Shown here in pieces: positions 1 through 11,944 of a stretch of DNA of 64,000 bases. The translations under genes and the position numbers were made by a program. This stretch comes from Cyathus striatus (taxonomy: Eukaryota; Basidiomycota; Agaricomycetes; Agaricales; Nidulariaceae), in NCBI GenBank assembly GCA_025738555.1, contig JAOVFP010000005.1, forward strand, positions 1,364,001-1,428,000. The letters run 5' to 3'. Position 1 is the stretch's first letter, and every line of letters begins with the position of its first letter. The notes beneath the pieces were generated by a model. That model worked only from the letters and a program-made list of their open reading frames with translations, was not told the origin of the DNA and made no database searches.

Positions 1-1420
1 TACTCATGCTCAATGTTTTTTAACTTGAGCATGAGTGTTGTATTCTTATTCACGCTCACAAGTATTACACTCACACTCAATATCTTTTAACTTGAGCATG
101 AGGGTGGTATTCCTACTCACACTCAATGTTTTTTAACTTGAGCATGAGTGTTGTATTCCTATTCACGCTCACAAGTATTACACTCACACTCAATGTCTTT
201 TAACTTGAGTGTGAGTGTGGTATTCCTACTCACGCTCAATGTTTTTTAACTTGAGTGTGAGTGTGGTATTCCTACTCATGCTCAATGTTTTTTAACTTGA
301 GCATGAGTGTTGTATTCCTATTCACACTCACAAGTATTACACTCACACTCAATGTCTTTTAACTTGAGCGTGAGTGTGGTATTCCTACTCACGCTCAATG
401 TTTTTTAACTTGAGTGTGAGTGTGGTATTCCTACTCACGCTCAATGTTTTTTAACTTGAGCATGAGTGTGGTATTTCTATTCATGCTCACAAGTATTACA
501 CTCACACTCAATGTCTTTTAACTTGAGCGTGAGTGTGGTATTCCTACTCATGCTCAATGTTTTTTAACTTGAGCGTGAGTGTGGTATTTCTATTCACGCT
601 CACAAGTATTACACTCACACTCAATGTCTTTTAACTTGAGCATGAGTGTGGTATTCCTACTCATGCTCAATGTTTTTTAACTTGAGCATGAGTGTGGTAT
701 TCCTACTCATGCTCAATGTTTTTTAACTTGAGCATGAGTGTGGTATTCCTACTCACGCTCAATGTTTTTTAACTTGAGTGTGAGTGTTGTATTCCTATTC
801 ACGCTCACAAGTATTACACTCACACTCAATGTCTTTTAACTTGAGCGTGAGTGTGGTACTCCTACTCATCCTCAATGTTTTTTAACTTGAGTGTGAGTGT
901 GGTATTCCTATTCACACTCACAAGTATTACACTCATGCTCAATGTCTTTTAACTTGAGCATGAGTGTGGTATTCCCATTCACACTCACAAGTATTACACT
1001 CACACTCAATGTCTTTTAACTTGAGCATGAGCATAATTGGTATTCCTATTCACACTCACAAGTACTACACTCATGCTCAATGTCCTTTAACTTGAGTGTG
1101 AGCATAATTGGTATTCCTATTCATGCTCACTTAGATTACACTTCCAACTTACTTTTCCTCCCACATGCAAGTGAAGCCAAGATATAAATGTAATATATAA
1201 TTTTTTTGTGAGTGTGAAGTAAAAACTTTGAGCGTGAGTTGACAGACCTTGAGCGTGAGTTGATGACCTTGAGCGTGAAAACTCAGACCCTGTGTGTGAA
1301 TGTATGAACCCTGTGCGTGAGATGTTGACCCTGAGCGTGAAGTGAAATCTTGAGCGTGATGTGTGCTTGCACACTCAATCCACGCTCACACCTTGAGCGT
1401 GAACATGAGCGTGCACACAC
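1..1420. repeat. TGAGCGTGAG hairpin repeat array
   Basis: Tandem units of about 46-60 bp, each pairing a TTGAGCRTGAGTG arm with its complement CACTCATGCTCAA around a short TATTCCTA spacer and joined by TTTTTTAAC. Every unit can therefore form a small hairpin. Units differ mainly by C/T changes at the CG of GAGCGTGAG. The array runs off the left edge. From about 1200 the motif becomes sparser and no longer regularly spaced. Confidence 0.9.
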
Positions 1421-1444
1421 CTGTTTGAGCGTGAAGTATAAATA

Positions 1445-2421
1445 TTATTCTTCAAGATTTGACTTCATATCTTGATTAAAAACATCACTCACATTCACAA
1501 TATGACACAGCCATACAACACTAGTATGTACATTTGATTTACACTCTTTTTGACCCACAATTGGGCCATTTAGAGCTAAAATAAATACCTTGAGCGTGAC
1601 ACGCTCAATCACGCTCACTTTTGTGCATGCCCGGAATTTTCTATGTGCCCGAATTTTTATAGCACCACAGGCACATGATTCTTTAAGTTGTTTGGTAAGA
1701 GCAGGCATTCTTGTCTTTGGGCATGTTCTTATTTTACACTCATCATTATCACATTTGATAATACCCAGACATCTTTTCATAACACATTTCCCATTGCTCC
1801 ATAGTTTTGATTTTGCACTACCTCCATACCCACCACTTAATCTTGTTGCCCAGTGTACATGCAAATTATTTGTGGCATCAACAAATTGATTACTATAGTT
1901 GGCTTCCCAATCACCATTAGGCCAGCCATCCCAAGATCTTAAATCTTCAATATTGACAGTGTCATTGCTATCATTGATATCCATGGGAGTATCAGCTGCA
2001 CCAGAAGCAGGAGTGCAAAGAATGAAATTCCCATCTGCTGTATGCTCATACAATTCTTTCACAGTTTTGCTACTATCAGCCAATTCCTTCCTGTGATTGG
2101 CCTTTTTTTTCTTTGCAGCAAGAAGCAACTCATATAGCTCAGTCTCAGACATTGAATCACTATCTTCCTGGTATTTTTTTGAGGATTTTGGTTGATGCTT
2201 AAGCTTAGTATTCTTAATTTTATTCTTCTTTCCTGTTGCTGTAATTTAACTGTCATTGACTGAATACTTTTATCATATAATAATATATATTCACAAATTA
2301 AATCATCCAGCATGTCCACTTGCTTCTTTTTGGATGGTGGGTGCTCAGTCTCACTTGAGCTTCTGGTACCTTGTGAACCCAAGTGCTTTCTCTTCTGAGT
2401 TGGCACAAAGTAAGCATACAT
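1445..2421 (-). pseudogene. GCM-type zinc-finger protein remnant
   Basis: At least two reading frames are joined. The upstream piece (about 2421-2190) is Lys/Gln-rich with a coiled-coil-like stretch. The downstream piece (2152-1445, 235 codons) carries a recognisable GCM/WRKY-like zinc-binding domain: a WDGWPNGDW motif near residue 74, then NNLHVHWATR, then CVMKRCLGIIKC and later KESCACG. This follows the order of the GCM DNA-binding domain (W..WPD, then NN.H, then KKSCLGVVVC, then CPNC). After the last CxC pair the frame runs through TGAGCGTGA-type hairpin sequence (about 1590-1645), so the final zinc ligands are lost or displaced, and the ORF ends in the repeat array. WRKY-GCM zinc fingers are known in transposon proteins. 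It lies downstream of KDZ gene A on the same strand, but membership of the same element is unproven. Confidence 0.55.
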
Positions 2422-2962
2422 ATGCTTGAAGAATCCCTTTATTTTTTATTAGTATAAGAACCCCCCAACTTAGTAACAAACATGTAACTCACCAGAACCA
2501 TTTTTAGTTGTTGTTTGATATGGTTGAAAACTTGACAGTGTGAGGTCAGAGGGTCTGATGAAGATTTCAAAAATTCATTCTGTTATATATGGAGCATATA
2601 CAATACTGATATCTATCCGATATCAGTATAGAACGAAGCAAAACATGTGCATCAAAGTATCATGTATGCCACAATATTGATCACATTCAAAAGCACAGAA
2701 CTTCTATCATTTTTAGTGGCTTGTGTATGCCATGGACCTGAAATCATTCATCAGATTTGTATGGAACCTTATTATCATTAAATCATTCTACTTGATAAGG
2801 TAGGTATCACAATCATCACACACACAACTGATCAGATGATCAAAAACAAGTCTAGTTTTCACTAATTATAGATATGCAGAAGGCCTTCATGATGCATGTG
2901 TATGAGTAAGATCAGGTAAAATGAAATGTCTCGCATATAGCATGTGAAGCCACAGTCTGGCA
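2422..2962. other. AT-rich spacer, no gene seen
   Basis: There is no convincing ORF. A short perfect palindromic stretch, ATATCGGATAGATATCAG-like, lies at about 2605-2625. The rest is low-complexity AT-rich sequence. Confidence 0.5.
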
Positions 2963-3655
2963 ATGGTGAATCGATGGCCTATTCATATATATCCTCTAAT
3001 CGATTGTGTGAGTGTGATATGTGAGTGTGATGTCTCATTCATGCTCACACTTGCTGTTAAATTAAAAGAAATAATAGTATCTACTGTCAACGTCAATGTG
3101 AACATAAAAGTGTTATGCTCATGCACAATTTCAATTGAGAATGTATATAAATGTAGACAACAATAAGTGTGAGCGTGAGCATGGATATGTATTATATCCA
3201 TGCTCATGCTCACTCTATTAAAAATTTGAATGTGAGCATGAATGTGAAATCAGTTCATGCACATGCATACTTACTGTAAGATTAGTATATACATATTCAC
3301 ACTCACACATATTTACTGTAGAGTGAGCATGGATGTAAAATACATATTTATTATCACATTCATGCTCAATTTAATTGAGTTTGAATGTGAGCATGATGGG
3401 TTTCATGCTGTTATATTTACACCATTTAAGAAAATACTATACAGAACTATGTCAGCTTAATAAGATATTATTATCATGCCCATTTAAAATTTCTTCACGC
3501 TCAAGTGTAGAATATTCACACTCAAAAATAAGATATTCATGCACAGGGTCAAATTTTCATGCTCAATAGGTGAGCGTGAAAATTCGACCCTGAGCATGCA
3601 TGCTCAACTCATGCACACTTTTGTGCATGCCCAGAATTTTCTTGCTGCCCTTGAA
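2963..3655. repeat. dispersed GAGCGTGA/CATGCTCA palindromes
   Basis: The same motif family as the left-edge array appears here in loose palindromes. A clear one at about 3540-3600 has GGGTCAAATTTTCATGCTC facing GAGCGTGAAAATTCGACCC. The right limit abuts the truncated KDZ gene A. The end sequence (TTTTGTGCATGCCC followed by AGAATTTTC) recurs, slightly changed, at about 1620-1640, so these are probably two edges of one element family. Confidence 0.65.
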
Positions 3656-4899
3656 TGCTCATTTGTGATATCTTTCACCATTTCTATCTTGTGCAATATA
3701 AACAAGATTTGGTGCAGAACCATTTTGTGGTGCTGAATTACACCACTTTCTACAAAGGTAATCATCTGAGCAGTGATTTGTATAGTGATAGCTATCTACT
3801 ACAAAGCAGCTACTTTTAAACCAATCTACCCAACTTCCATTTGCAACTGCTGTTCAAAGAAGTTTACATGCCCTATCAATACATATATAATCTGGTCTTA
3901 ATTCTTCATTAGGAAAAACATCTTTTAAGAACTTAAGTATATTGGTTGTTGACTCAGACTTCACAAACTTTGTCCATGCAATTACAGCACCACATGGAGC
4001 ACATATTGTTTCTACACAATAATAGTGAGAGGCACTAAAATAATGAGATTTCTTTGAAATATTGTTATCTGACTCATCATGAGGCTGCTGAACACATCTT
4101 CCTCAGTTTTTATTCCAAGGTGGATTTTCAGCTGGTTTGCAAAGCATTCTTTGTGCACCATTTAAATAATCATGCTCATTGCAAGCTTGTGTATTATTTA
4201 TCTTTTCATTTGGACAGTCACAAACACAGCATCTTGCTCCAAATTCTTGGTTGTGAACATCACAAAATACACCTCCTCTATGGTTTACAAGTGTATTGGA
4301 ACAATTGTCATATGCACAGTGCTTAAAATATGTATTAGTATAATATTGTTTAGTTTTAGTTGTGTATTACCTGTGGTCCCATAACAATCCCATCAATTAC
4401 TACCATTTTAACTGTTGCACTCTCATTTGGTGGTGAGTCTTGAGTTTCTCTATAAGGCTGTGTACACTCTAAGCAGCTGTGATCATGTGATGCATGTATT
4501 TTTCCATTTTCACCCAATCTTGCAAATGCTTCTTCTGTTAATGCAGGAATTGAAAGTCCATCAAGACTAATAAAATTAACACCAGATCCTGCAGAAATCA
4601 TGCATATTGATTCATGTATAAAAGCCTCCCAGACTTGTCTTTGGCTTATTTCCTTTCCATTTCCAAAACTATTGTTCCAATATTCCATATATGCTGCAGC
4701 AGATGCATGAAAGCTATATATACCATTCAGAACACCTTGAGAAAATGCCCAATCTACCCATAGTTTTTTTCCTACTTTCAGATATTTAGCAGAGTTTAAA
4801 TGAACCATATAATATCCCTGTTTTTCATCATAGGCATGTTCATGTTCTGCAGAATATAATGTTTTACATTTTTCACAAACACCTGATACCACATAAATA
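3656..4899 (-). pseudogene. KDZ transposase gene A, C-terminal part
   Basis: This is the distal part of a CxC5/CxC6-type KDZ transposase. Read on the minus strand it gives, in order, the CxC5 end (CEKCKTLYSAEHEH), LNSAKYLKVGKKLWVD, a FHASAAAYMEYWNNSFG block, the CSXECTQ cluster and MVVIDGIVMGPQ. More decayed core motifs follow: YYCVETICAPCG, ICIDRACK and VVDSYHYTNH. An in-frame TGA at 3854-3856 falls where paralogues have Arg. The final exon (NTQACEQLNAWLGG in other copies) is missing because hairpin-repeat DNA begins at about 3655. The upstream part lies at 12832-13185, separated by the 7.9-kb insertion. It would bind element ends and catalyse cut-and-paste transposition; this copy is dead. 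Confidence 0.85.
4898..4899. repeat. TA target duplication, left
   Basis: A TA dinucleotide flanks the TGGAAACCCAGAGC end of the 4900-12831 element. The matching TA is at 12832-12833. Confidence 0.6.
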
Positions 4900-5285
4900 T
4901 GGAAACCCAGAGCACCACACTCAGAAGCATCAAAATATTTTGTGCTCTGAGTGTTGGCTGCTCGGCAGATCACTTAAGCCTTCACCTAGATATGTGTGCT
5001 CAGGTCATGAAATTTGGTAGTGACTTACTAATAGCTAGAGGAGTACAAATGAAGGCAAATAGGTGATTGTGTAAGCATAGTCACAAGCATTGATTCCATA
5101 GTGGAAATGACACTTGTGACCTGAGAGATAGACTGTGCCCCAGCCTTCTTATAGTTATATAAACTATAGGGCTGGCTCATGCCAGCAGAGCCCACTACCT
5201 AATAGTACCTAAGTATTCTGTAATCAGTGCTTAGTGTTTAGCACTTAAGTAGTTACAAATTTTTTTTAATATTGAATACAACTGT

Positions 5286-6671
5286 TGTGGAGGAGTTTAC
5301 TCGAAGACGTGTGGCGAGCGTCACACCTGACTGATAGGATTTAACTACAATAACCCTAGAATCAAGTAGTTAGTAAAATAGAAAGGTAACAACGACTTAG
5401 CTAGGTTTGAATGAGATCGATGGTTGACAATTCCAATGGACTTAAGACTTAAGGCTCAGTATGCGCGTGCAGAGATAAAGTCAGAATAAGGGAGGTGAAT
5501 TTTCCAAGTCTCTACCCCTCGAGTATATACATTTGCAGCAATGAGACGGGATGGTGCCACGCATACTCTCATGTCACCAGAGCCCAGAAATGTAAGGTAT
5601 GCGAAGGAATGTGAATTTGAAATGTGGAAGCGAAGGGTAATCGGAAAAAAAGAGTGATAAGGTAAGAATTGTAAAGTAATAGAAGAGACTGTAATAAGGA
5701 AAACAAGTCAATGAGTACTTACCACCTCGACGGTCCTCACACTAGCGAACGATGACGGCGACTCTCACTTGACGTTACCACCAGGTACGATGTTGGAGCA
5801 AAATGACAAAAGGCTACCCTCCCCGGAGGTAGCTGCGCAGTGGACAAAGCTGCGGCTCGACAACACGTAGCTAGTGGCGGGGTGCTCAGTCATCAAACAC
5901 TCGTGGTCAGAGTAATCGGAGGGGGCAAGGGTGAAGAATAAGCCTAGACAGTATCGTAACTGAAAACAAAAGAGGTAATAACGGATAAAAGAAAGAAAGG
6001 AAAGAAAGGAATGATCAAGAGTAAATTTGAAATAAAGACGAACAGATTATAATTAAACCAATGCCTAGACCCGGCTCCCCATCCTTCCACCAATCAATAT
6101 GTTGTACGCCGACGGTAAACACCCGGTCGTCGTATCTCGTAATGCGGAACGCCAGCCTTGAGAACGAAACAAGAGTCTTAAGGCAGTAAAAGGGGTCTTG
6201 AGTGGGTGTAAACCCTAAACCCTAGCGTCTTGAGTCATCCGAGGGGCACGTACTGCCCAGAGAGTCCGAACGTCGTCCAGAAAGGTCTTGAGGAAATGTT
6301 CAGAAAGCCTAGATGCACGAGAAGAGTGAAAGTATAGAGTAGTATGGAAAAACAGTAAGTGGAACACGTTGTAGCGTAGACGAGACGCGACAGCGCATAT
6401 GCGCGTCACGTGTTGTTTGGCATCGGCTTCCCAATGTTTGGCAAAGCCGCGCCGCGTCTCTAAGTCCACACCAGAGAGCGGAAACACAGAACTTTGAATG
6501 CACTGTTTGCACAGCGCGTCATAGAACCAAGATAAGAAAATAGAAGTGAGTAGACAGAATGTTAGAGTAAGTAGAAACAGACAATTAAATATAAATGATA
6601 ATTGAAATGAAGTAAATCATATTATAAGTATACCACTGGGTTATACCAGTGTACCAACTACTCCCTCCACA
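5286..6671. mobile_element. solo LTR, 1.39 kb
   Basis: It starts TGTGGAGGAGTTTACT and ends with the near-complement AACTACTCCCTCCACA. The flanks are ACTGT (5281-5285) and CTGTG, giving a 4-bp CTGT duplication, or 5-bp ACTGT if the terminal A is shared. It is markedly richer in CpG than its surroundings, suggesting a recent arrival. ORFs inside it (6215-6512) look fortuitous. Confidence 0.65.
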
Positions 6672-7189
6672 CTGTGTAGCTTAAAAAGATAGAATAAATA
6701 AACTACTAATTTTCATACATTTGGTGGGCATCCTGCATGGCATATACATATAATATAAATCATAGGGCCACCTCAAGCTGGCAGAGCCCATAACCTGTGT
6801 AACATGAAATTTCAGCTGTTAAAATCTGTTTAGGAACCAATTCATTGATCTTTTCAGACTATTATGCAGTTGTCAATTGTATGTATAATACCATGTTAAT
6901 TTCCTGTGATAAATATAGAAGTGAAATAATTATATTTTTTTCATTATAAATGTATGTACATGATATTGTAAGTGATAAATCAATCATGTATTTTGCACAG
7001 ATTCAGCAAAATATTAGTCAGTATACAAGTTGTTGCAGTATTTATTTTTATATTGTTGGCTTTGTTACATATTACTACATCACAATTCATCTGGCCTTAT
7101 TAAACATCTCTAGCTATATTCCTATTCATCTTGTGATGTTCCTAGTATCCTATAGGACTGGTACTAACTGACACTCTTTTGTGCTCACT

Positions 7190-8045
7190 AAATTATACCT
7201 AGCTTTGTTCCTGCTCTTCAGTGATCATTGAAACTTTTTTAATGCCATTCCTACTTGTCTGGTACTTGCCTGGGCTTGAGAATACATGCACAGCTTCATT
7301 CCCACTTGCCTGGAGTCTTGGGCTGGTTTAAACTTGTCTAACTTCATTCCTACTTGTCTAGTACTCTTCTGTGCTTGTTGGAATTTATCTAGTGTCATTT
7401 CTACTTGTCTTGTACCTGTCTGGGCTCAATAAACATGTATAGCTTCATTCCTACTTGTCCAGTACTCTTCTGTGCTTGCTAAATCTTATATAGCTTCATT
7501 CTTATTCATCTTGTACTTGTCTATACTCATTAAAACAAATCTCCTTCATTCTTACATATCAGGTACTCATCTTTTCTTTGTTCTTACTTATCTGAACTCA
7601 TTTAAACTTGTCTAACTTCATTCATACTCATCCAATACTTGTCTGTACTCATTGAACATATATACTTCATTTCTACTCATCTAGTACTCTTCTGAGCTTG
7701 TTAACACTTGCCTACTTCATTCATATTCATCTGGAACCCTTCTGTGCTCATTAAATCAGATCTAATTCATTCCATTTGTCTGGTACTTGTCTGCACTCAT
7801 TAAATCATATCTACATTGTTCTTAATCATTTAATTGTCTTCTGGGCTTCTTAGGACAGACTTATTTCATTCCTATTTGTCTAGAACTCATCTGGGTCTAC
7901 TAAACTATGTCTACTTTGTGAATATCCATCTCAAATACATCAGGTACTTGTTTAAACTTGCTAAAATGTCTAGTATCATTCCCACTCATCTTCACTTGAT
8001 ACAGTTGTTTGGCTTCATTGAAACCTTCATTTTTACTTACTTCAG
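7190..8045. repeat. ~57-bp degenerate tandem array
   Basis: The consensus unit reads roughly CTTCATTCCTACTTGTCT, AGTACTCTTCTGTGCT, CATTAAA. About 14 copies with many transitions. No coding potential. Confidence 0.8.
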
Positions 8046-8099
8046 ATATACAGTTGTATATAATTTTTTATAACCTACAATTATTATAACAAATTCCTA

Positions 8100-8634
8100 A
8101 CTTTATACTAATTAATCTAGCATTGTTTTAGCAATACAAGTATCGTTTTAATGATACTAGAACTGATATAAAGATGCAGGGATCGTTCTATTGATACCAG
8201 CATCATTTAGATGAATCATGCATCATTCTAAAAATACTGGCATCGTTAAAATGAATCCTGCATCATTATAACAATGCTAGGATCATTCCGACGATGGCAG
8301 CGTTCATAAAACGAATTCTACGTTATTATAACAGTGCTAGGATAGTTCTAACGACACCAGCATCGTTAAAATGAATGCTGCATTGTCATAACAGTTTTAG
8401 GATAATTCTAACAATACTGGCGTCGTTAAAATGAATCCTGCATCATTATAACGATGCTAGGATCGCTCTAATGATGCCAGAATTGATAAAATAAATTTGG
8501 CATTATTATAATGGTGCTAGGATAGTTCTAACAATACTAGCACCATTATGACGATGTAAATGATACTGGTGTCATTAAAACGAATTATGCATCATTATAA
8601 CAGTGTTAGGATAGTTCTAATGAAACTAGCATCG
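8100..8634. repeat. GCATCATTATAACGATGC hairpin array, left block
   Basis: Units of about 58 bp contain GCATCATTATAACGATGC and ATCGTTCTAACGATACC, each self-complementary. The array is interrupted by a solo LTR at 8635-9322 and continues at 9323-9410. Isolated units recur at about 11525-11570 and 11960-12030. Confidence 0.8.
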
Positions 8635-9322
8635 TGTTACGTACCGTACCACTCAGAGGGATAATAGGGAGGCGCTGGGTTTAGCGCAGAGGGAGCTACT
8701 CGTAGTATTACGTAAGCTCGAGGTCGGAAGCGGAGAACTCAAAAAGTGCGGAAGGGAACCTTGACTTCAGCTTATGTGCTGTGCCCCTTGTGATTCTTGG
8801 TGGTTCGTATTTCAAAGTCGAGGTAGGAACAAGCTCGAGGTAGGAGCAAGGTTGAGTGCAAAATGTGGAAAGGTTGGAATAGAGAAAGGTCAGAATGGAG
8901 ACCAGAACTAAGGACGAAACCTTAGAGACAAGAAGATGAAGTATAGTGGTATATTCATAATCATAGTCGATACAAAAACTAAAGTTACTATACAAAAACT
9001 AGATCTTAAATACTAAGTAAAGTATGGAGTAGTTTACTTTGAGTGAAGTATAAGGGTATAACTAGGGATAGGTAAACATGGAGTCAGCCACCATAGAGGA
9101 GTAGTGGCTGAAGAATGGAAGTAATGGCTGTATGTGATATAGTGAAACAGATAGGAGTAGTAATCAAGGAGTAATATGAAATAGTGACATAGTGGATGAG
9201 CACGAGTAAGTAAGTGATAAATCATGACAACATTTCCGATGATTGGTCAGAAATGCGGCCAACGCGGAAGTGCGGGATAGTGCAGAAGTGCGGAATAGCG
9301 GATTCTGGACATGGATGTAACA
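8635..9322 (+). mobile_element. solo LTR, 688 bp
   Basis: It starts TGTTACGTACC and ends GGATGTAACA. The 5-bp flanks are CATCG (8630-8634) and CATCA (9323-9327), which are part of the array it landed in. It contains the segment CTTATGTGCTGTGCC, which also occurs in the 32541-33146 LTR and, inverted, near 60 kb. Its orientation is inferred from those relatives. Confidence 0.75.
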
Positions 9323-9469
9323 CATCATTAGAATGGATCCTGCATCTTTATAATGTGTTATTACAATGTAGGATGTGTTTTAATGACACTGGTATCATCA
9401 GAACAATACATCAGGAAAAACCCCATCAGCTAAATTAGTAATATTAGTAAATCTAAGGTGTACCCATGT

Positions 9470-9690
9470 CCAAATGTTACTAATTTGAGGTAATTCAACT
9501 TAATTGTACTTATATTGCCTATTGTGAGGCATGATAAGTATTCATAAGTTTGGTACAATAGCAAAGCATACTTATTTGTGCTTATATTTCCTATTGTGAG
9601 TCATGATAAGGGTTCATAAGTTTGGTACAATGGCAAAGAAAATTTACTTGTACTTATATCACCTACTGTAAGAATGATAAGTTTTATAAG
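9470..9690. repeat. ~110-bp tandem repeat, 2-3 copies
   Basis: The segment TTGTACTTATATTGCCTATTG followed by TGAGGCATGATAAGTATTCA and CATAAGTTTGGTACAAT is repeated with changes at about 9500, 9570 and 9650. Confidence 0.65.
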
Positions 9691-9846
9691 AATTAACTAT
9701 CATGAAATTACATTCAATTTTAGTATAATATACCAGCTATTCCTATAGCAAAATTAATTTTATGACAATTTTTCCATTTCACAAAGAATTTCATCTCAGG
9801 CACTGTGCATTTAGTTTAATTCCATAATGAAATTATGTGTGTGCTA

Positions 9847-10458
9847 CAGTGCTGATCAAAAGTATTGTACACACAAAATCCAAACAAACAAGATTGCGAA
9901 AGACATAACTCCTCTCTAAGTTGATCAAATCTCTTCATGTAAAATGTAGATATGTAATATACGGCCTGCTCTACTATAATATGATTTTTGCAAATTTTTA
10001 TATGCACAGAATAATGCTACAAGAAGTGACGAAAAAGGGTGAGGTTTTGACTGTATTGCGAGCTTTACCACATTATCCGGGATCAACGAAATTACGTTTA
10101 TTTTAGGTATGTTATACTACTGCTTAAGATCTTCAAAACACATCATTAAACATAAAATTATGAGCTGTGGGTCATTTGTAATTGTCGAGGCGTTCTGGCA
10201 ACTTTCGCTAAAAATAGCCAAATGATGCGAAAAATAGCAAAAGTCGCCGGAACGCCTCGACAATAACAAATGACCCACAACTCATAATTTTATGTATTTT
10301 ATGTTTAATGACGCATTTTGAAGCTCTTAAGCAGTAGTATAACATACCTAAAATACACATAGTTTCGTCAATCCTGGATGGCACTGTATATATATTCCAT
10401 TCAATGGCTAAAGGCAATAGATTAAGTACATGTACAATACTTTCTAGTAATTAAACTG
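9847..10458. mobile_element. Tc1/mariner-type MITE, 612 bp
   Basis: The left end CAGTGCTGATCAAAAGTATTG and the reverse complement of the right end CAGTTTAATTACTAGAAAG share AAAGTATTGTACA just inside. The element is flanked by TA (9845-9846 and 10459-10460). The TGATCAAAAGTATTG-type terminus is typical of Tc1-like elements. It holds a long near-perfect palindrome (10076-10378) and no transposase. Confidence 0.75.
10076..10378. repeat. long near-perfect palindrome
   Basis: Arms of about 130-145 bp mirror each other around a ~25-bp loop at about 10210-10235. For example, GGTATGTTATACTACTGCTT at 10107 faces AAGCAGTAGTATAACATACC at about 10330. The transcript would form a long hairpin. It lies inside the Tc1-type MITE. 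Confidence 0.85.
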
Positions 10459-10469
10459 TAGTTAAGAAC

Positions 10470-11500
10470 CAATATCATGGTGGGGGAGCACACAACATAG
10501 CCTACATCATTGTTAATTGGGGGGAGAAATAAGTTACATACAAGTTAGATGTACTGTATGAAGGTTTAAACATTAAGTTCAAATGGCAAGCTATAAAGTG
10601 AAGTGGTCATGGCAAGCGAGAAAGTCGGCATGTGATCACTTCACTTTATTTGGCCTTGATTGGAGCACGTGCTTGTTGAACTCGAGTCTTGACACATCAA
10701 TGGTTGTCATGCTTCTTTCAATTCCCCCACCTTTTCTAAGTTCCTTCCTTCCCCTCCCTCCTTCCCCTGCCTGTCATTTGTACCCATTTGTCTAGTAAAA
10801 CGCTGGGTTTCTACTTCAAGATCCGACTTCAATATCCACACTCAAGTCTGCTTCAATAACTTCCACCAGTCCAACTGCTTTCCAACTTATGGGCTCGTCC
10901 TCCACTTGAACTTGTATTGCACATTTGGTCATTACTTGTATTTATGGTCTCTATTTCCAGGTATGTATTTGAGTTGTCTTCTTATGTGTGTGCTCATCAT
11001 GTACAGGAGCACTCTAGTTGCTGTCATTGTGTAACTGGTGCTGGTGGATGATGGAAAGGGGGTGGATATGGGAGGATATGTGTAGCTGGGTGTTGTGGGG
11101 TGCATATGTTTTCATTGAGTGAGTGCTGCTTGCTGCTGGATAATGGAAAGGGGGATATGTGTAGCTGGATGTTGTGGAGTGCATATGCTATATCTTTAGG
11201 GAACTGTTTTAATTAGATATATTATGTATATATTAATGTAACCACTTTCATTCTAGTACAATAACAATATATAATTAACTGAAACCTATTGTATACTGCA
11301 CTGAGTGAATAGTAATGTGTGCTTATAAGCTTCCAGGTTTTGTTTATGTGAGCATATTACCCCTTAAATGAACTTATCAGTCCTTATCTGAACTAAAAAA
11401 GGACAAAATAAGGTTGGGACCTTACTATTATCACTAATAGTACTTATTTCCCTTTTTCGACCTTTTTTCTGCTCTTTTTCACTTAAGTTCCCTGAAATTG
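10470..11500. other. no gene seen
   Basis: AT-rich DNA with short near-repeats (GGATATGTGTAGCTGG at about 11075 and 11155) and no ORF resembling a known protein. An inverted pair GTCCTTATCTGAAC/AAAAAAGGAC at about 11372-11405 may be an element edge. Confidence 0.4.
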
Positions 11501-11573
11501 GCTTTTTTAGTGAACAGGATTTTTCCTGATGATACGAGCACCATTATAACGATGCAGAACTTATTTTAACAAT

Positions 11574-11944
11574 AGGGGAAATCAAACTTGCCCTCTTGGC
11601 AAAATGAAATGATTGGCAGTCAAAACAACACATCTTCCCACAGAAACAAAAGAAAGGATGCGATGTCATTTCGAGGCAATCCCATTATGAGCATACCTAG
11701 TCGATGTGTCAGAGCTTGAAGTTCAAGTAAGCAACTGCTTGGCTCACTCAGACTCGGAGGTACATGCTTGAAGTCCTTGACTCACTTGGAATCAACTTCA
11801 ATCCAAGATGGAACTCTGCTGGAGCCATCAGTCATTTGTTTCGATATGATGTGGGGGTGTCAAACCTCAGTCAAAACAAAATGAAGTTCCCATGCAACAA
11901 AAAAATGCTTGGCACAACAAAAGAGCCAAGTTTGATTTCCCTTA
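11574..11944. mobile_element. MITE, ~370 bp
   Basis: Terminal inverted repeats: GGGGAAATCAAACTTG on the left and CAAGTTTGATTTCCCTT on the right, continuing imperfectly (CTCTTGGC facing GAGCCAAG). It sits between two pieces of the GCATCATTATAACGATGC array. No ORF of note. Confidence 0.6.
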
